The notes: generated from the letters alone by a model not told the origin. 58,158 bases of DNA from Youngiibacter multivorans (GCF_017873395.1 NZ_JAGGKC010000025.1:1-58158); one strand, 5' to 3'; counted from the stretch's first letter, positions 7,979 to 17,735 are shown. Program-made: numbers and translations.

Positions 7979-8042
7979 ATCAATTCAAGTGCAGAGCCTC
8001 AGGTATGTTAGAATAAAGTATCAAGGGATAAGGGGTAGTGTG

Positions 8043-8945
8043 ATGTATCTTATAACAAAAAAAGAAGAGCTTACTGAAAACATCTATTGGATGGATGTTT
8101 GCGCACCAAGGGTTGCAAAGTCAGCCAAGCCGGGACAGTTCCTGATTGTCAAGGCCGGGGAAAAGGGCGAGAGGATACCGCTTACGATTTGCGACTTTGA
8201 CAAGGAACAGGGAACCGTGTCCATAGTTTTCCAGACACTTGGAGATTCAACAAAGAAGATTGCCGCTCTCAATGAAGGTGAATATCTGCATGATTTCGTG
8301 GGACCACTGGGTAACCCGTCGGAGCTTGTGTTTGAGGATCCGGAGGAGTTAAGGAAGAAGAAGATATTGTTTGTTGCCGGAGGAGTCGGAACTGCGCCAG
8401 TATATCCTCAGATAAAGTTCCTGCATGATCTGGGTGTGGATGTTGATGTCGTGCTTGGAACAAAGAGCAAGACGACTCTTATCCTGGAGGATAAGATGAA
8501 GGGAGCCTGCACCAACCTTTATATATGCACTGATGACGGAAGCTATGGCTTCAAGGGCATGGTTACAGACAGGGTGAAAGCGCTTGTTCAGAACGAGGGG
8601 AAGACCTATGACCTCTGCGTAGCGATAGGACCGATGATAATGATGAAGTTTGTTGCAAAGCTCACAAAGGAGCTTGGCATACATACTATAGTTTCACTTA
8701 ACCCGATTATGGTTGATGGAACCGGCATGTGCGGAGCCTGCAGGGTTACAATCGACGGAAAGGTCAAATTCGCATGCGTGGATGGACCTGAGTTCGACGC
8801 ACACCTTATAGATTTCGATGAAGCCATGAGGCGTCAGGCGATGTACAAGACAGTTGAAGGTAAGAAGGTGATTCTTGCAGAGAACAAGGAAAGAGAGCAC
8901 AAGGAAAAGTGTGATTATACGGAGGCTTTGAATGAGACTAAATAA
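8043..8945 (+). CDS. nfnA: NfnA, small FAD/[2Fe-2S] subunit of ferredoxin:NADP+ transhydrogenase
   Basis: A 300-residue ferredoxin-NADP reductase-like protein: FAD-binding beta-barrel (GERIPLTICDFD), NAD-binding domain (LFVAGGVGTAPVYPQI) and the C-terminal [2Fe-2S] cluster motif with cysteines in GTGMCGACRVTI and KFACVDGPEFDAH. In anaerobes this subunit pairs with the GltA-like NfnB to run electron-bifurcating NADH-dependent reduced-ferredoxin:NADP+ oxidoreduction in the cytoplasm. ATG 8043 follows a GGGGTAGTG site. It overlaps nfnB by 14 nt. It could also be labelled sulfide dehydrogenase subunit beta. Confidence 0.92.
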   Translation: MYLITKKEELTENIYWMDVCAPRVAKSAKPGQFLIVKAGEKGERIPLTICDFDKEQGTVSIVFQTLGDSTKKIAALNEGEYLHDFVGPLGNPSELVFEDPEELRKKKILFVAGGVGTAPVYPQIKFLHDLGVDVDVVLGTKSKTTLILEDKMKGACTNLYICTDDGSYGFKGMVTDRVKALVQNEGKTYDLCVAIGPMIMMKFVAKLTKELGIHTIVSLNPIMVDGTGMCGACRVTIDGKVKFACVDGPEFDAHLIDFDEAMRRQAMYKTVEGKKVILAENKEREHKEKCDYTEALNETK

Positions 8946-10323
8946 GGTACCGGTAAGGGAACAGGACCCGGAGGTAAGGAAAAAGAACTTCAACGAGGTA
9001 AGCTTCGGCTACAATATGGAAGAGGCTATGTCAGAGGCTGAGAGATGCCTTAACTGCAAGAAGCCGAAATGCGTGCCTGCCTGCCCGGTGACAATTGATA
9101 TTCCCGGATTCATCAGGGAGCTCAAGGACGGAAACGTGGGTGAGGCTGCAAAGGTAATTGCAAGGTCAAGCTGCCTTCCTGCGGTATGCGGAAGGGTATG
9201 CCCACAGGAAGAGCAGTGCGAGGGCGACTGCATAGTAGGATTAAGAGGAGAAGCCGTGAACATCGGCAAGCTTGAGAGATTCGTAGCTGACTGGTCAAGG
9301 CAGAACAACATAGAGTTCACCGAGAAGCAGCCGGCAAACGGAATGAAGGTAGCTGTCATCGGAAGCGGCCCTGCCGGACTTTCCTGCGCAGGGGACCTTG
9401 CGAAGATGGGCTACGATGTCACGATATTCGAAGCGCTCCATGAGCCGGGAGGGGTCCTTGTCTATGGAATTCCTGAGTTCAGGCTTCCAAAGGAAGCAGT
9501 TGTCAGGGAAGAGATCAATCTCCTCAAGAAGCTTGGAGTAAAGCTTGAGACGAACGTCATAATCGGGAGGACGGTTACCATTGAGGAGCTGTTCAAGGAT
9601 GAGGATTTCAAGGCTGTGTTTGTAGGCTCAGGAGCAGGTCTTCCGAAGTTCATGGGAATACCGGGAGAGAACTCCAACGGAGTCATGTCAGCTAATGAAT
9701 ACCTTACAAGAGCAAACCTCATGAAGGCATTCAGGAACGACTACGACACACCTATTACCATGGGCAAGAAGGTAGCAGTGGTTGGCGCGGGTAACGTGGC
9801 AATGGATGCTGCAAGGACTGCTGTGAGGCTTGGAGCAGAATCTTACATAGTCTATAGAAGATCCGAGAAGGAGATTCCGGCAAGGATAGAGGAAGTCCAC
9901 CATGCAAAGGAAGAGGGCGTAATATTCAACCTACTTGTCAATCCGGTGGCGATACTGGCAGATGAAAGAGGATGGGTCAAGGGACTGAGATGCGTAAGGA
10001 TGGAGCTGGGAGAGCCTGATGAATCAGGCAGGAGAAGGCCTGTGGAGATGAAGGGCTCGGAATTCGATATCGAGTGCGACAGCGTGATAATGAGCCTTGG
10101 AACAAGCCCGAATCCGCTCATAGCTTCAACCACTGAAGGTATAAACACCAACAGGCATGGCTGCATACTCATAGACGAGGCATCAGGCGAGTCTTCAAGA
10201 GAAGGTATTTTTGCAGGCGGCGACGCGGTTACAGGCTCTGCTACGGTTATCCTCGCAATGAGCGCAGGAAGAAAAGCGGCAGCTGGAATAGACAAGTACA
10301 TCAAAGAGAAGTACATGAGGTAA
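8932..10323 (+). CDS. nfnB: NfnB, GltA-like large subunit of ferredoxin:NADP+ transhydrogenase
   Basis: A 463-residue flavoprotein of the glutamate-synthase small-subunit family. The N-terminus binds [4Fe-4S] clusters (CLNCKKPKCVPACPV, CLPAVCGRVCPQEEQCEGDC). Two Rossmann motifs follow: GSGPAGLSCAGDLAKMG for FAD and GAGNVAMDAARTAVRLG for NADPH, then the C-terminal FAD motif GGDAVTGSATVILAMSAGR. A free-standing copy after nfnA, with no glutamate synthase large subunit, points to the bifurcating transhydrogenase rather than glutamate synthesis. GGAGG lies upstream of ATG 8932. Confidence 0.93.
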   Translation: MRLNKVPVREQDPEVRKKNFNEVSFGYNMEEAMSEAERCLNCKKPKCVPACPVTIDIPGFIRELKDGNVGEAAKVIARSSCLPAVCGRVCPQEEQCEGDCIVGLRGEAVNIGKLERFVADWSRQNNIEFTEKQPANGMKVAVIGSGPAGLSCAGDLAKMGYDVTIFEALHEPGGVLVYGIPEFRLPKEAVVREEINLLKKLGVKLETNVIIGRTVTIEELFKDEDFKAVFVGSGAGLPKFMGIPGENSNGVMSANEYLTRANLMKAFRNDYDTPITMGKKVAVVGAGNVAMDAARTAVRLGAESYIVYRRSEKEIPARIEEVHHAKEEGVIFNLLVNPVAILADERGWVKGLRCVRMELGEPDESGRRRPVEMKGSEFDIECDSVIMSLGTSPNPLIASTTEGINTNRHGCILIDEASGESSREGIFAGGDAVTGSATVILAMSAGRKAAAGIDKYIKEKYMR

Positions 10324-10325
10324 CA

Positions 10326-11267
10326 ATGGACTACAATCATCTGGAGCCCTCTCTAGGCGGACTTAAGCTTATAGGGGTCAGGAATTTCAAGCCGAAGCAC
10401 ATATTCGAATGCGGACAGTGCTTCAGGTGGGACATGGTCAAAGAGGGCAGATACCTTGGCATAGTCAGGGGAAAGGTCCTGGAGGTCAGCGAGGAAGGTT
10501 CTGATATTACTCTGCACAATATTACTGAAGAGGAATTCAGGGACATATTCGAGTACTACTTCGACCTTGAAAGGGAATACGGTCTGATCAAGGATGAGCT
10601 GTCTAAGGATCCGCTCCTGAAGGAATCGGTTGAATTCGGACACGGAATCAGGATACTTAACCAGGAGCCCTTTGAGACACTGATTTCCTTCATTATTTCC
10701 GCGAACAACGGGATACCCAGGATAAAGGCTGCAGTTGCGAAGATTTCAGAGCAGTGGGGAACACCCATTTCTTACAACGGAAGCACCTACTATGCCTTCC
10801 CAAGTCCAGAACAGCTGTCAAAGGCTTCAGAAGCGGACCTGAGAGGGATTGGCATCGGCTTCAGGGCAAAGTATGTCCACAGGACAGTAAGGGCTGTATA
10901 CGAGGCTGAGTGCCTTGAAAGGGAATCCCTTTCAAGGAAGCTTTCTGACGATGAAGCCCTGAGCCTTGAACAAAGCCTCGACAGGATAGCGTCCCTGCCC
11001 CACAAGCTCTGCCATAATGCGCTGCAGTGCTTTGAAGGTGTCGGACCCAAGGTAGCTGACTGCATCATGCTCTTTTCAATGGGCAAGCAGGAAGCGTTCC
11101 CGGTGGACGTGTGGGTGAAGAAAGCCATGAGCTTCTTCTACAAGGCTCCTGAAATGTCACTTCCTAAGACCAGGGAGTTCGGCCAGGAAAAGTTTGGAAG
11201 CCTGTCAGGCTTCGCCCAGCAGTACCTTTTCTACAACGCCAGAGAAAATAAGGTGAAGGTCGAGTAG
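10326..11267 (+). CDS. ogg: 8-oxoguanine DNA glycosylase/AP lyase (OGG1 type)
   Basis: A 313-residue HhH-GPD DNA glycosylase with the N-terminal OGG domain (ECGQCFRWDM). The helix-hairpin-helix and catalytic Lys are in FEGVGPKVADCIMLFSMG, and the catalytic Asp is in AFPVDVWVKKAM, the arrangement of OGG1. It excises 8-oxoguanine and nicks the abasic site in base-excision repair. It starts 3 nt after nfnB, so it is probably cotranscribed with the redox genes. Full length, and followed by a terminator. Confidence 0.88.
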   Translation: MDYNHLEPSLGGLKLIGVRNFKPKHIFECGQCFRWDMVKEGRYLGIVRGKVLEVSEEGSDITLHNITEEEFRDIFEYYFDLEREYGLIKDELSKDPLLKESVEFGHGIRILNQEPFETLISFIISANNGIPRIKAAVAKISEQWGTPISYNGSTYYAFPSPEQLSKASEADLRGIGIGFRAKYVHRTVRAVYEAECLERESLSRKLSDDEALSLEQSLDRIASLPHKLCHNALQCFEGVGPKVADCIMLFSMGKQEAFPVDVWVKKAMSFFYKAPEMSLPKTREFGQEKFGSLSGFAQQYLFYNARENKVKVE

Positions 11268-11325
11268 GATAAGTGTGCGATAGAGCCCAGAAACAGTGAA
11301 TAGAATAACTTTCAGAGTGAAAGAT

Positions 11326-11371
11326 AAAATGATAATGGAGCGTCCGGTTTCGGATGCTCCATTATCATTTT
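11326..11371. terminator. Bidirectional terminator between ogg and a convergent membrane gene
   Basis: Perfect 16-bp stem: arm AAAATGATAATGGAGC at 11326-11341, complementary arm at 11356-11371. A-run and T-run at the two sides allow function on both strands. Confidence 0.88.
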
Positions 11372-11401
11372 GTGGTTTTCACAATGATTGCTGTTTTATG
11401 G

Positions 11402-12064
11402 TCATTTCAGCATAAAGTTCCTTGGATCATAGCTTATCCTCTCATCCTTGCCCTTCCTGAAGCCAATTGCAAGCTGAAGGATTGCCAGAAGCATTATCAG
11501 GCCGATGATCAGGAACGCCTCCTGCATGAAGAACCATTCAGGCAGTATGTTTATTATCGGGTCCACTGCAGGGTCGAAGAGCCAGAAGTCATTGGAGAAC
11601 GCCAGCTCATGGAATACCACGAAAGCAGTGGAGAAATCCAGTATGAATGGGATGGCCAGTGAGAATGGAATGAGGACTGTCAGCAGTCCCGACCACTTCA
11701 TATAGCCAAGGTTCTTCTTTCTTTTAAAGCCGATGAAGAAGGCTACAGAAAGAAGGAAGGTGATTGTCATGGCCCAGAATACCTTGTTGAATATGAGCTT
11801 AACCTCATAGAAGTGGAACTCCCCGTTTTCAGACATGGGAATTCCGTCGAGCACAAGCTTGTCAGGTCCTAGCGGGCTCTGATAGTTGATTAGTATGTCG
11901 TAATTGGTCCTTATGGTCTCCTGGGTATACTTCGGGTTTTCAGCAGCTATCTTTGGTATCTGAAGATAGTAGGCAGGCCTGAAATTAAGGACTGCTACCA
12001 CTGAGAAGGTCACTATGAAAATTGCCAGTGTCAGAGCCGCAATCGCAGCTGCAAGTTTCTTCAT
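11402..12064 (-). CDS. TIGR01906/DUF1461 integral membrane protein
   Basis: About 220 residues with an N-terminal TM (KKLAAAIAALTLAIFIVTFSV), a roughly 80-residue outer loop containing FRPAYYLQIPKI and NYDILINYQSP, then three more hydrophobic spans. This pattern matches the DUF1461 (TIGR01906) membrane family of Firmicutes, whose function is not established; some related proteins modify lipids of lipoproteins (known for Lit). ATG 12064 is preceded by GAGGTG, which favours it over an upstream in-frame start at 12127. Confidence 0.72.
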   Translation of the reverse strand: MKKLAAAIAALTLAIFIVTFSVVAVLNFRPAYYLQIPKIAAENPKYTQETIRTNYDILINYQSPLGPDKLVLDGIPMSENGEFHFYEVKLIFNKVFWAMTITFLLSVAFFIGFKRKKNLGYMKWSGLLTVLIPFSLAIPFILDFSTAFVVFHELAFSNDFWLFDPAVDPIINILPEWFFMQEAFLIIGLIMLLAILQLAIGFRKGKDERISYDPRNFMLK

Positions 12065-12251
12065 TAAACACCTCAAAAAGCTGGCGAAGGTCTGTCTTGA
12101 CCTGCCTCGCTGTATTCTTTCTTTCACCCGATATTATATCAGAAAAATGTTAACAATATGAAGAAAGTGAGCTTGGAATATATTTAGGGTATTTCCGACT
12201 TAAGCTGAGATCCAATTTAATATGACAGTATTGTCGGATTGATGTGGCATA

Positions 12252-12279
12252 TTTACATGATAACGACTTGGTTTATAAT
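12252..12279 (+). promoter_or_regulatory. Promoter for the MATE/LysR pair
   Basis: TTTACA (12252-12257), a 16-bp spacer and TATAAT (12274-12279), about 90 bp before the MATE start. Confidence 0.55.
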
Positions 12280-12369
12280 GCTCTAAAGGCATGGTAAACC
12301 ATTTAATATAGGTATTTTATTAAAATACGGCTTTCTGGTAAGATGATTTTGAGACAAGGAGGGTTAAAG

Positions 12370-13752
12370 ATGAAACTGTTATCCAAGATTATTGAACCCA
12401 AGAAGCAAATAGACGAGAGCAGAAAGCTGTTTTCGAACCAATATCTGAAGCACCTTATACTGCCGCTTTTCGTTGAACAGCTGCTGGTCATGTCGGTGGG
12501 AATCGCAGACACCCTCATGGTAAGCTATGCCGGAGAATCGGCGGTTTCAGGAGTGTCCCTCGTCAACATGTTCTACACCATATTCATCTATATATTTACA
12601 GCCCTTGCTTCCGGAGGAGCTGTAGTCGTAAGCCATTATGTGGGGAGCAGGGACAAGGAAAAGGGCAGCCTTGCTGCCAGTCAGATGGTTACGCTTGCAA
12701 TGCTGGTTTCTGCTGTGTCCACAATACTTGTGCTTATATTCAACAGGCAGATATTGCAGCTGCTTTTTGGAAGTGTCGACAGTGCCGTAATGGAATCAAG
12801 CGTAATTTACCTCAGGATCTCAGCATACTCGTTTATCGCTCTCGCATTGTACAATGTTGGCGCAGCGCTTTTCAGAAGCATGGGGATGACAAGGGTGACG
12901 ATGTACATTTCTCTTATGATGAACATCATAAATGTCATCGGAAATGCGATCGGTATATTCGTGCTTAAGGCAGGAGTAGCTGGTGTTGCATGGCCCTCGT
13001 TCATATCAAGGGTCTTTGCCGCGGTAGTAATCATCGCTCTATGCTTTTCGAAAAAGAATGCAGTTGCTTTAAGCCTTCAGCATATCTTCAGCTGGAGCAG
13101 GAGCATGATAAAGAGGATACTTGGGATTGCGGTACCAAACAGCATAGAAAGCGGATTGTTCCAATTGGCAAAGGTTGCACTCTCAAGCATCACCGCCCTG
13201 TTCGGAACAAGTCAGATAGCAGCAAACGGAGTCGCTCAGAGCTTCTGGTCCCTGGCAGCGCTGGTAGGAATCGCCATGGCACCTGCATTCATAACAGTTG
13301 TAGGGCAGAGCATGGGTGCAAAGGATACTGAGGCTGCGGAGTACTACATGACAAAGCTTCTGAAGATAACCTTCGTGTCTTCGGTATTGTGGAATGGAGC
13401 AATACTCCTTGCAACCCCTCTAATCCTTCGGCTTTATGACCTGCCGGCTTCGACCAAGCAATTGGTTTTCATACTTGTGCTCATCCACAACATCTTCAAT
13501 TCAGTTGCATTCCCTCTGGCAGCGCCATTCTCCAACGGACTGAGGGCGGCAGGGGATGTCAAATACACCATGTATGTATCTCTCTTCACAACAGTCGTGG
13601 TCAGAGTAGTGTTATCTGTCATTTTAGGTATTTGGCTGAACCTTGGAGTAATAGGAATCGCTTTTGCCATGGCAGGGGACTGGTGCATAAGGGCACTTCT
13701 CATGTACCATAGGTATAGAGGCGGAAAATGGAAATCATTTAAGCTCATATGA
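12370..13752 (+). CDS. MATE-family multidrug/toxin efflux transporter
   Basis: About 460 residues with 12 hydrophobic segments in two homologous halves. MATE hallmarks include the first-helix region LPLFVEQLLVMSVGIADTLM and the inter-half region IPNSIESGLFQLAKV-like sequence. Such proteins export cationic drugs or metabolites by Na+ or H+ antiport across the cytoplasmic membrane. ATG 12370 sits behind AAGGAGGG; an in-frame ATG at 12343 precedes that site. A LysR regulator follows 15 bp downstream, so local control of the pump is likely. Confidence 0.92.
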   Translation: MKLLSKIIEPKKQIDESRKLFSNQYLKHLILPLFVEQLLVMSVGIADTLMVSYAGESAVSGVSLVNMFYTIFIYIFTALASGGAVVVSHYVGSRDKEKGSLAASQMVTLAMLVSAVSTILVLIFNRQILQLLFGSVDSAVMESSVIYLRISAYSFIALALYNVGAALFRSMGMTRVTMYISLMMNIINVIGNAIGIFVLKAGVAGVAWPSFISRVFAAVVIIALCFSKKNAVALSLQHIFSWSRSMIKRILGIAVPNSIESGLFQLAKVALSSITALFGTSQIAANGVAQSFWSLAALVGIAMAPAFITVVGQSMGAKDTEAAEYYMTKLLKITFVSSVLWNGAILLATPLILRLYDLPASTKQLVFILVLIHNIFNSVAFPLAAPFSNGLRAAGDVKYTMYVSLFTTVVVRVVLSVILGIWLNLGVIGIAFAMAGDWCIRALLMYHRYRGGKWKSFKLI

Positions 13753-13767
13753 GAAGGAAGGTGCGTC

Positions 13768-14667
13768 ATGGAAATACGTGTCCTCAAATATTTTCTGGCA
13801 GTTGCAAGTGAAGGCAACATTACAAAGGCTGCCGAGGTGCTTCATATCACCCAGCCGACACTAAGCAGGCAGCTTTTGGAGCTGGAGGAGTCTCTTGGAA
13901 CACCTCTGTTTGTAAGAGGCAAAAGATCCATTTCCCTGACCGACAGCGGAATCATGTTCCAGCAAAGGGCAAGGGAAATCATCTCACTGATTGAGAAGGC
14001 TGAGCGGGAGATTTCAGAAGAGAACCAGATGGTGGGCGGGGTTGTTTCAGTAGGCTGCGTTGAATCAATGGCATCGCTGATTATGCCTGAAGCCATGGCT
14101 GAACTCTCAAATAAATATCCACTGGTAAGGTATGAATTCTATACGGCAGATGGTGACGATATAAGGGACGAGCTTGACTCTGGATCAATTGATTTCGGAA
14201 TTCTGGTTGAACCTGTTGAGACTTCAAAGTATGAATTCATGAGACTGAATGTAAAAGACAAATGGGGCGTGCTTATGCGAAGTGACGACAAGCTTGCAGA
14301 TAAGGAATCAATAGACATATCTGACCTTATAGACCTGCCGCTGATCGTACCCAGAAGAACCATTGTGAAAGAGGAGATTATGGATTGGCTTGGAACCGGC
14401 AGTGAACAGCTCAACATAGTCGCATCAGTGAATCTCCTTACAAATGCCATTCTTTTAGCAGAAAAGAAGCTGGGCTACATAGTCTGCATTGGAGGAGCCT
14501 ACATGATCAGGCCAAAGGACGGCATGAAGTTCGTACCGTTCTCACCTGAAAAGACATCAGGACATGTTGTGGCATGGAAGAGGAACCGTATCTTCAATTC
14601 AGCTGCCAGGCTGTTCGTGGAACAGATAAGGCAGCTTGCCGGAGAAGAACCGGATACTGGGAAGTAA
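13768..14667 (+). CDS. LysR-family transcriptional regulator
   Basis: A 299-residue LTTR: N-terminal helix-turn-helix (LKYFLAVASEGNITKAAEVL, ITQPTLSRQLLELEESLGTPLF) and a periplasmic-binding-protein-like effector domain (GCVESMASLIMPEAMAEL, FGILVEPVE). The ligand is unknown. Placed directly after the MATE pump on the same strand; it probably controls this unit or a close target. GGAAGG lies before ATG 13768. Confidence 0.92.
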   Translation: MEIRVLKYFLAVASEGNITKAAEVLHITQPTLSRQLLELEESLGTPLFVRGKRSISLTDSGIMFQQRAREIISLIEKAEREISEENQMVGGVVSVGCVESMASLIMPEAMAELSNKYPLVRYEFYTADGDDIRDELDSGSIDFGILVEPVETSKYEFMRLNVKDKWGVLMRSDDKLADKESIDISDLIDLPLIVPRRTIVKEEIMDWLGTGSEQLNIVASVNLLTNAILLAEKKLGYIVCIGGAYMIRPKDGMKFVPFSPEKTSGHVVAWKRNRIFNSAARLFVEQIRQLAGEEPDTGK

Positions 14668-14742
14668 TGAAGAAAATATAAATGATATATGCTTTTAGAA
14701 ATTTAGTGCGTATTGCAAAGACTCAAGGAAGGAGAAAGGAAA

Positions 14743-15543
14743 ATGGAGAAGAAACAGGCTAAGGCACCGGCAACCGTACGATTCGATGAAAGTGCATTTG
14801 GCATGATAAACCACACTGAAGTCCGATGGCTGGGGAATGCCGGGGCTTTCATCAACAGCAGAGGGACGACAATCATGATAGATCCGCTGCTGAAGGGCTT
14901 CGATATGCCGCTCTTAATTGAGATGCCGATAGGAACAGAAGAGATTCCAAATCTTGACGCAATGCTTATAACCCACAGTGACAACGACCACTTCAGCAGG
15001 GTTACCTGCAGGGAAGTCGCGCCTGTAGTCAGAGAATTTCATGCGCCGTATTACGTGGCTTCATTGATGAAGGAAATCGGAATAGATGGAACTGGTCATG
15101 GCATACATGAAACCTTCGCTGTCGGGAATATTAAGGTTACACTGACGCCTGCTGACCATGCTTGGCAGAATGAATATCCGAAGCACAAGACGAGGGAATT
15201 CAAAATGGAGGACTACTGCGGCTTTTGGCTGGATACTCCGGATGGAAGCATATGGGCGGTAGGAGATTCAAGGCTTCTTGAGGAGCAGCTGAATATGCCG
15301 GCACCTGACGTGATGCTGTTCGATTTCTCAGACAGCGCCTGGCACATAGGCTTTGAGGGTGCGGTAAGGCTTGCTGACGCATATCCTGACTCAAAGCTTA
15401 TCCTCTGGCACTGGGGAAGCGTAGATGCTCCAAACATGAAGGAATTCAACGGAGACCCGGCAGACCTTGCGGCAAGGATCATAAATCCAGAGAGGATCAT
15501 TGTCCTTGCTCCCGGCGAAGCCTACAGGATGCATAAGGAATAG
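14743..15543 (+). CDS. MBL-fold metallo-hydrolase (UlaG-like)
   Basis: About 266 residues of metallo-beta-lactamase fold with the metal motif THSDNDHFSR, metal His in TPADHAW, Asp in AVGDSRLL, and a late His in ILWHWGS. The pattern resembles UlaG-type lactonases (ascorbate-6-phosphate lactonase) and related phosphodiesterases, but the substrate cannot be read here because no ula genes are near. ATG 14743 follows GGAAGGAGAAAGG; an upstream TTG at 14713 has no site. Confidence 0.82.
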   Translation: MEKKQAKAPATVRFDESAFGMINHTEVRWLGNAGAFINSRGTTIMIDPLLKGFDMPLLIEMPIGTEEIPNLDAMLITHSDNDHFSRVTCREVAPVVREFHAPYYVASLMKEIGIDGTGHGIHETFAVGNIKVTLTPADHAWQNEYPKHKTREFKMEDYCGFWLDTPDGSIWAVGDSRLLEEQLNMPAPDVMLFDFSDSAWHIGFEGAVRLADAYPDSKLILWHWGSVDAPNMKEFNGDPADLAARIINPERIIVLAPGEAYRMHKE

Positions 15544-15676
15544 GTGCAACTATAAAGACTATGCAAGATGCAAAGATGGAACTGTTCCTTGCTTCAGCTA
15601 AACTCTGAAGCCGGGAGTAGTTCTGTTTTTTGTTCGCTTTTCCAAGTAGAATTAAACAGAAATTAATACAAGACTC

Positions 15677-15704
15677 TTGAAATTTGGCACGAGTGAATTA
15701 TAAT
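15677..15704 (+). promoter_or_regulatory. groESL promoter
   Basis: TTGAAA (15677-15682), a 16-bp spacer and TATAAT (15699-15704), immediately upstream of the CIRCE operator. Confidence 0.75.
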
Positions 15705-15717
15705 AAAAAGGTAGGTA

Positions 15718-15744
15718 TTAGCACTCGACCAAAGTGAGTGCTAA
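15718..15744. promoter_or_regulatory. CIRCE operator (HrcA binding site)
   Basis: Perfect TTAGCACTC - 9 nt - GAGTGCTAA inverted repeat between the promoter and groES. HrcA repressor binds this element and releases it on heat stress. Confidence 0.97.
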
Positions 15745-15773
15745 CAAATTTTACTTCTGGAGGTATTAGAAAC

Positions 15774-16055
15774 ATGATAAAACCGTTAGCAGACAGGGTA
15801 GTCATCAGGAGGCTTGAAGCTGAAGAGACTACAAAATCAGGAATAGTCCTTACAGGGTCAGCGAAGGAAAAGCCTCAGGAGGCTGTTGTAGTTGCTGTAG
15901 GCCCAGGTGGCTATGTGGATGGAAACAAGGTTGATATGGAAGTCAAGGTGGGAGACAAGGTCCTGTTTTCAAAGTATGCAGGAACTGAAATCAAGCATCA
16001 GGGCGAGGAAGTCATAATAGTAAGGCAGAGCGACATACTGGCGATAGTGGAGTAG
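15774..16055 (+). CDS. groES: Co-chaperonin GroES
   Basis: 94 residues with the Cpn10 start MIKPLADRVVIRR, a mobile loop region TTKSGIVLTGSA and the C-terminal VKVGDKVLFSKYAGTEI-type segment ending SDILAIVE. It forms the heptameric lid of GroEL. GGAGG sits before ATG 15774, and CIRCE overlaps any earlier start, so the short form is right. First gene of the HrcA-controlled operon, 10 nt before groEL. Confidence 0.98.
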   Translation: MIKPLADRVVIRRLEAEETTKSGIVLTGSAKEKPQEAVVVAVGPGGYVDGNKVDMEVKVGDKVLFSKYAGTEIKHQGEEVIIVRQSDILAIVE

Positions 16056-16065
16056 GAGGAATAAA

Positions 16066-17682
16066 ATGGCGAAGAAGATTGTACTTGGAGAAGAAGCAAG
16101 GAGATCCATGCAAAAAGGCGTGGACATACTGGCAAATACTGTTAAGGTGACTCTCGGGCCTAAGGGCAGAAATGTAATTCTTGAGAAGAAATTCGGATCA
16201 CCGCTCATAACGAATGATGGTGTGACTATAGCAAGGGAGATCGAGCTCGAGGATGGATTCGAGAACATGGGAGCTCAGCTTGTAAAGGAAGTTGCAACCA
16301 AGACCAATGACATAGCAGGAGACGGAACAACTACTGCTACAGTTCTTGCACAGTCGATCATAAAGGAAGGCCTCAAGAACGTGACTGCAGGAGCAAACCC
16401 AATGCTCATCAGACAGGGCATCAGGATGGCTGTTGACAAGGCTGTTGAAGAGATAAGGAACCAGTCCATCGCCATAAGAGGCAAAGAGGACATAGCAAGG
16501 GTTGCTGCAGTATCAGCATCTGACGAGGAAATCGGAATACTCATATCCGATGCAATGGAAAGAGTCGGAGCAGAAGGCGTAATAACTGTAGAAGAGTCAA
16601 GGTCAATGGTTACAGAGCTTGAAGTGGTTGAAGGAATGCAGTTTGACAGGGGCTACGTATCAGCATATATGGCAACTGACACTGAGAAGATGGAAGCTGT
16701 TCTTGACGACCCTTACATACTCATAACTGACAAGAAGATATCCAACATTCAGGAGATACTTCCTGTACTTGAGCAGATTGTTCAGCAGGGCAAGAAGCTT
16801 CTCATAATCGCTGAGGACATTGAGGGAGAGGCTATAGCTACTCTCGTAGTGAACAAGCTCAGAGGCACGTTCATCTGTGTCGGCGTAAAGGCACCTGGCT
16901 TTGGCGACAGAAGAAAGGAAATGCTTCAGGATATCGCGATTCTTACAGGCGGTAAGGTAATTTCAGAGGAGCTCGGTAGAGAACTCAAGGAAGCTACTAT
17001 AGACATGCTTGGAAGAGCTGAAAGCGTAAGAGTAAGCAAGGACAACACTGTACTTGTCAACGGACATGGTGACAAGAGCGAAATCCAGAACAGGATAGCT
17101 CAGATAAAGAGCCAGCATGAGGAATCAACCTCAGACTTCGACAGGGAAAAGCTCCAGGAAAGGCTTGCAAAGCTTGCAGGCGGAGTTGCGGTAATCAAGG
17201 TTGGAGCAGCAACTGAGACTGAGCTTAAGGAAAAGAAGCTCAGGCTTGAGGACGCTCTTTCAGCTACAAAGGCTGCAGTAGAGGAAGGAATCGTAGCAGG
17301 AGGCGGAACTGCCTATGCCAACGTAATTCCTAAGCTTGCCGGTCTTACACATTCGAACCCTGAGATAAAGGTCGGAATCGACATAATCAGGAGAGCTCTT
17401 GAGGAGCCTCTCAGGCAGATAGTTACTAACGCAGGCCTTGAGGGCAGCGTAGTAATAGAGAAGGTAATGCACAGCGAGCCTGGCATCGGATTTAACGTAC
17501 TCACTGAAAAGTATGTTGACATGATCCAGGAAGGAATCGTTGACCCGACTAAGGTAACAAGGTCAGCGCTCCAGAACGCTGCATCAGTAGCTGCGACATT
17601 CCTCACAACCGAGGGTGCGGTAGTAGACATCAAGGAGCCAACACCTCCTATGCCGGCAGCTGGAATGGACGGAATGTACTAA
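16066..17682 (+). CDS. groEL: Chaperonin GroEL
   Basis: 538 residues of 60-kDa chaperonin. The ATP-binding motifs VTLGPKGRNV and GDGTTTATVLAQSI are intact, as is the GIVAGGGTA motif. The C-terminus ends PMPAAGMDGMY rather than a long GGM repeat. It encloses unfolded proteins with GroES in the cytoplasm. AGGAGG precedes ATG 16066. Full length. Confidence 0.99.
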   Translation: MAKKIVLGEEARRSMQKGVDILANTVKVTLGPKGRNVILEKKFGSPLITNDGVTIAREIELEDGFENMGAQLVKEVATKTNDIAGDGTTTATVLAQSIIKEGLKNVTAGANPMLIRQGIRMAVDKAVEEIRNQSIAIRGKEDIARVAAVSASDEEIGILISDAMERVGAEGVITVEESRSMVTELEVVEGMQFDRGYVSAYMATDTEKMEAVLDDPYILITDKKISNIQEILPVLEQIVQQGKKLLIIAEDIEGEAIATLVVNKLRGTFICVGVKAPGFGDRRKEMLQDIAILTGGKVISEELGRELKEATIDMLGRAESVRVSKDNTVLVNGHGDKSEIQNRIAQIKSQHEESTSDFDREKLQERLAKLAGGVAVIKVGAATETELKEKKLRLEDALSATKAAVEEGIVAGGGTAYANVIPKLAGLTHSNPEIKVGIDIIRRALEEPLRQIVTNAGLEGSVVIEKVMHSEPGIGFNVLTEKYVDMIQEGIVDPTKVTRSALQNAASVAATFLTTEGAVVDIKEPTPPMPAAGMDGMY

Positions 17683-17707
17683 ACACTTCCAATAAATAAT
17701 CAATGAC

Positions 17708-17735
17708 AAAGGGATGCGCGAGCATCCCTTTTGTT
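17708..17735 (+). terminator. Terminator of groESL
   Basis: 10-bp stem AAAGGGATGC / GCATCCCTTT with GCGA tetraloop, then TGTTT. Confidence 0.9.

Noticed and set aside
7884..8042. N-terminal extension of NfnA
   Set aside because: It contains a promoter-like pair and is not homologous to the family; ATG 8043 has a ribosome site.
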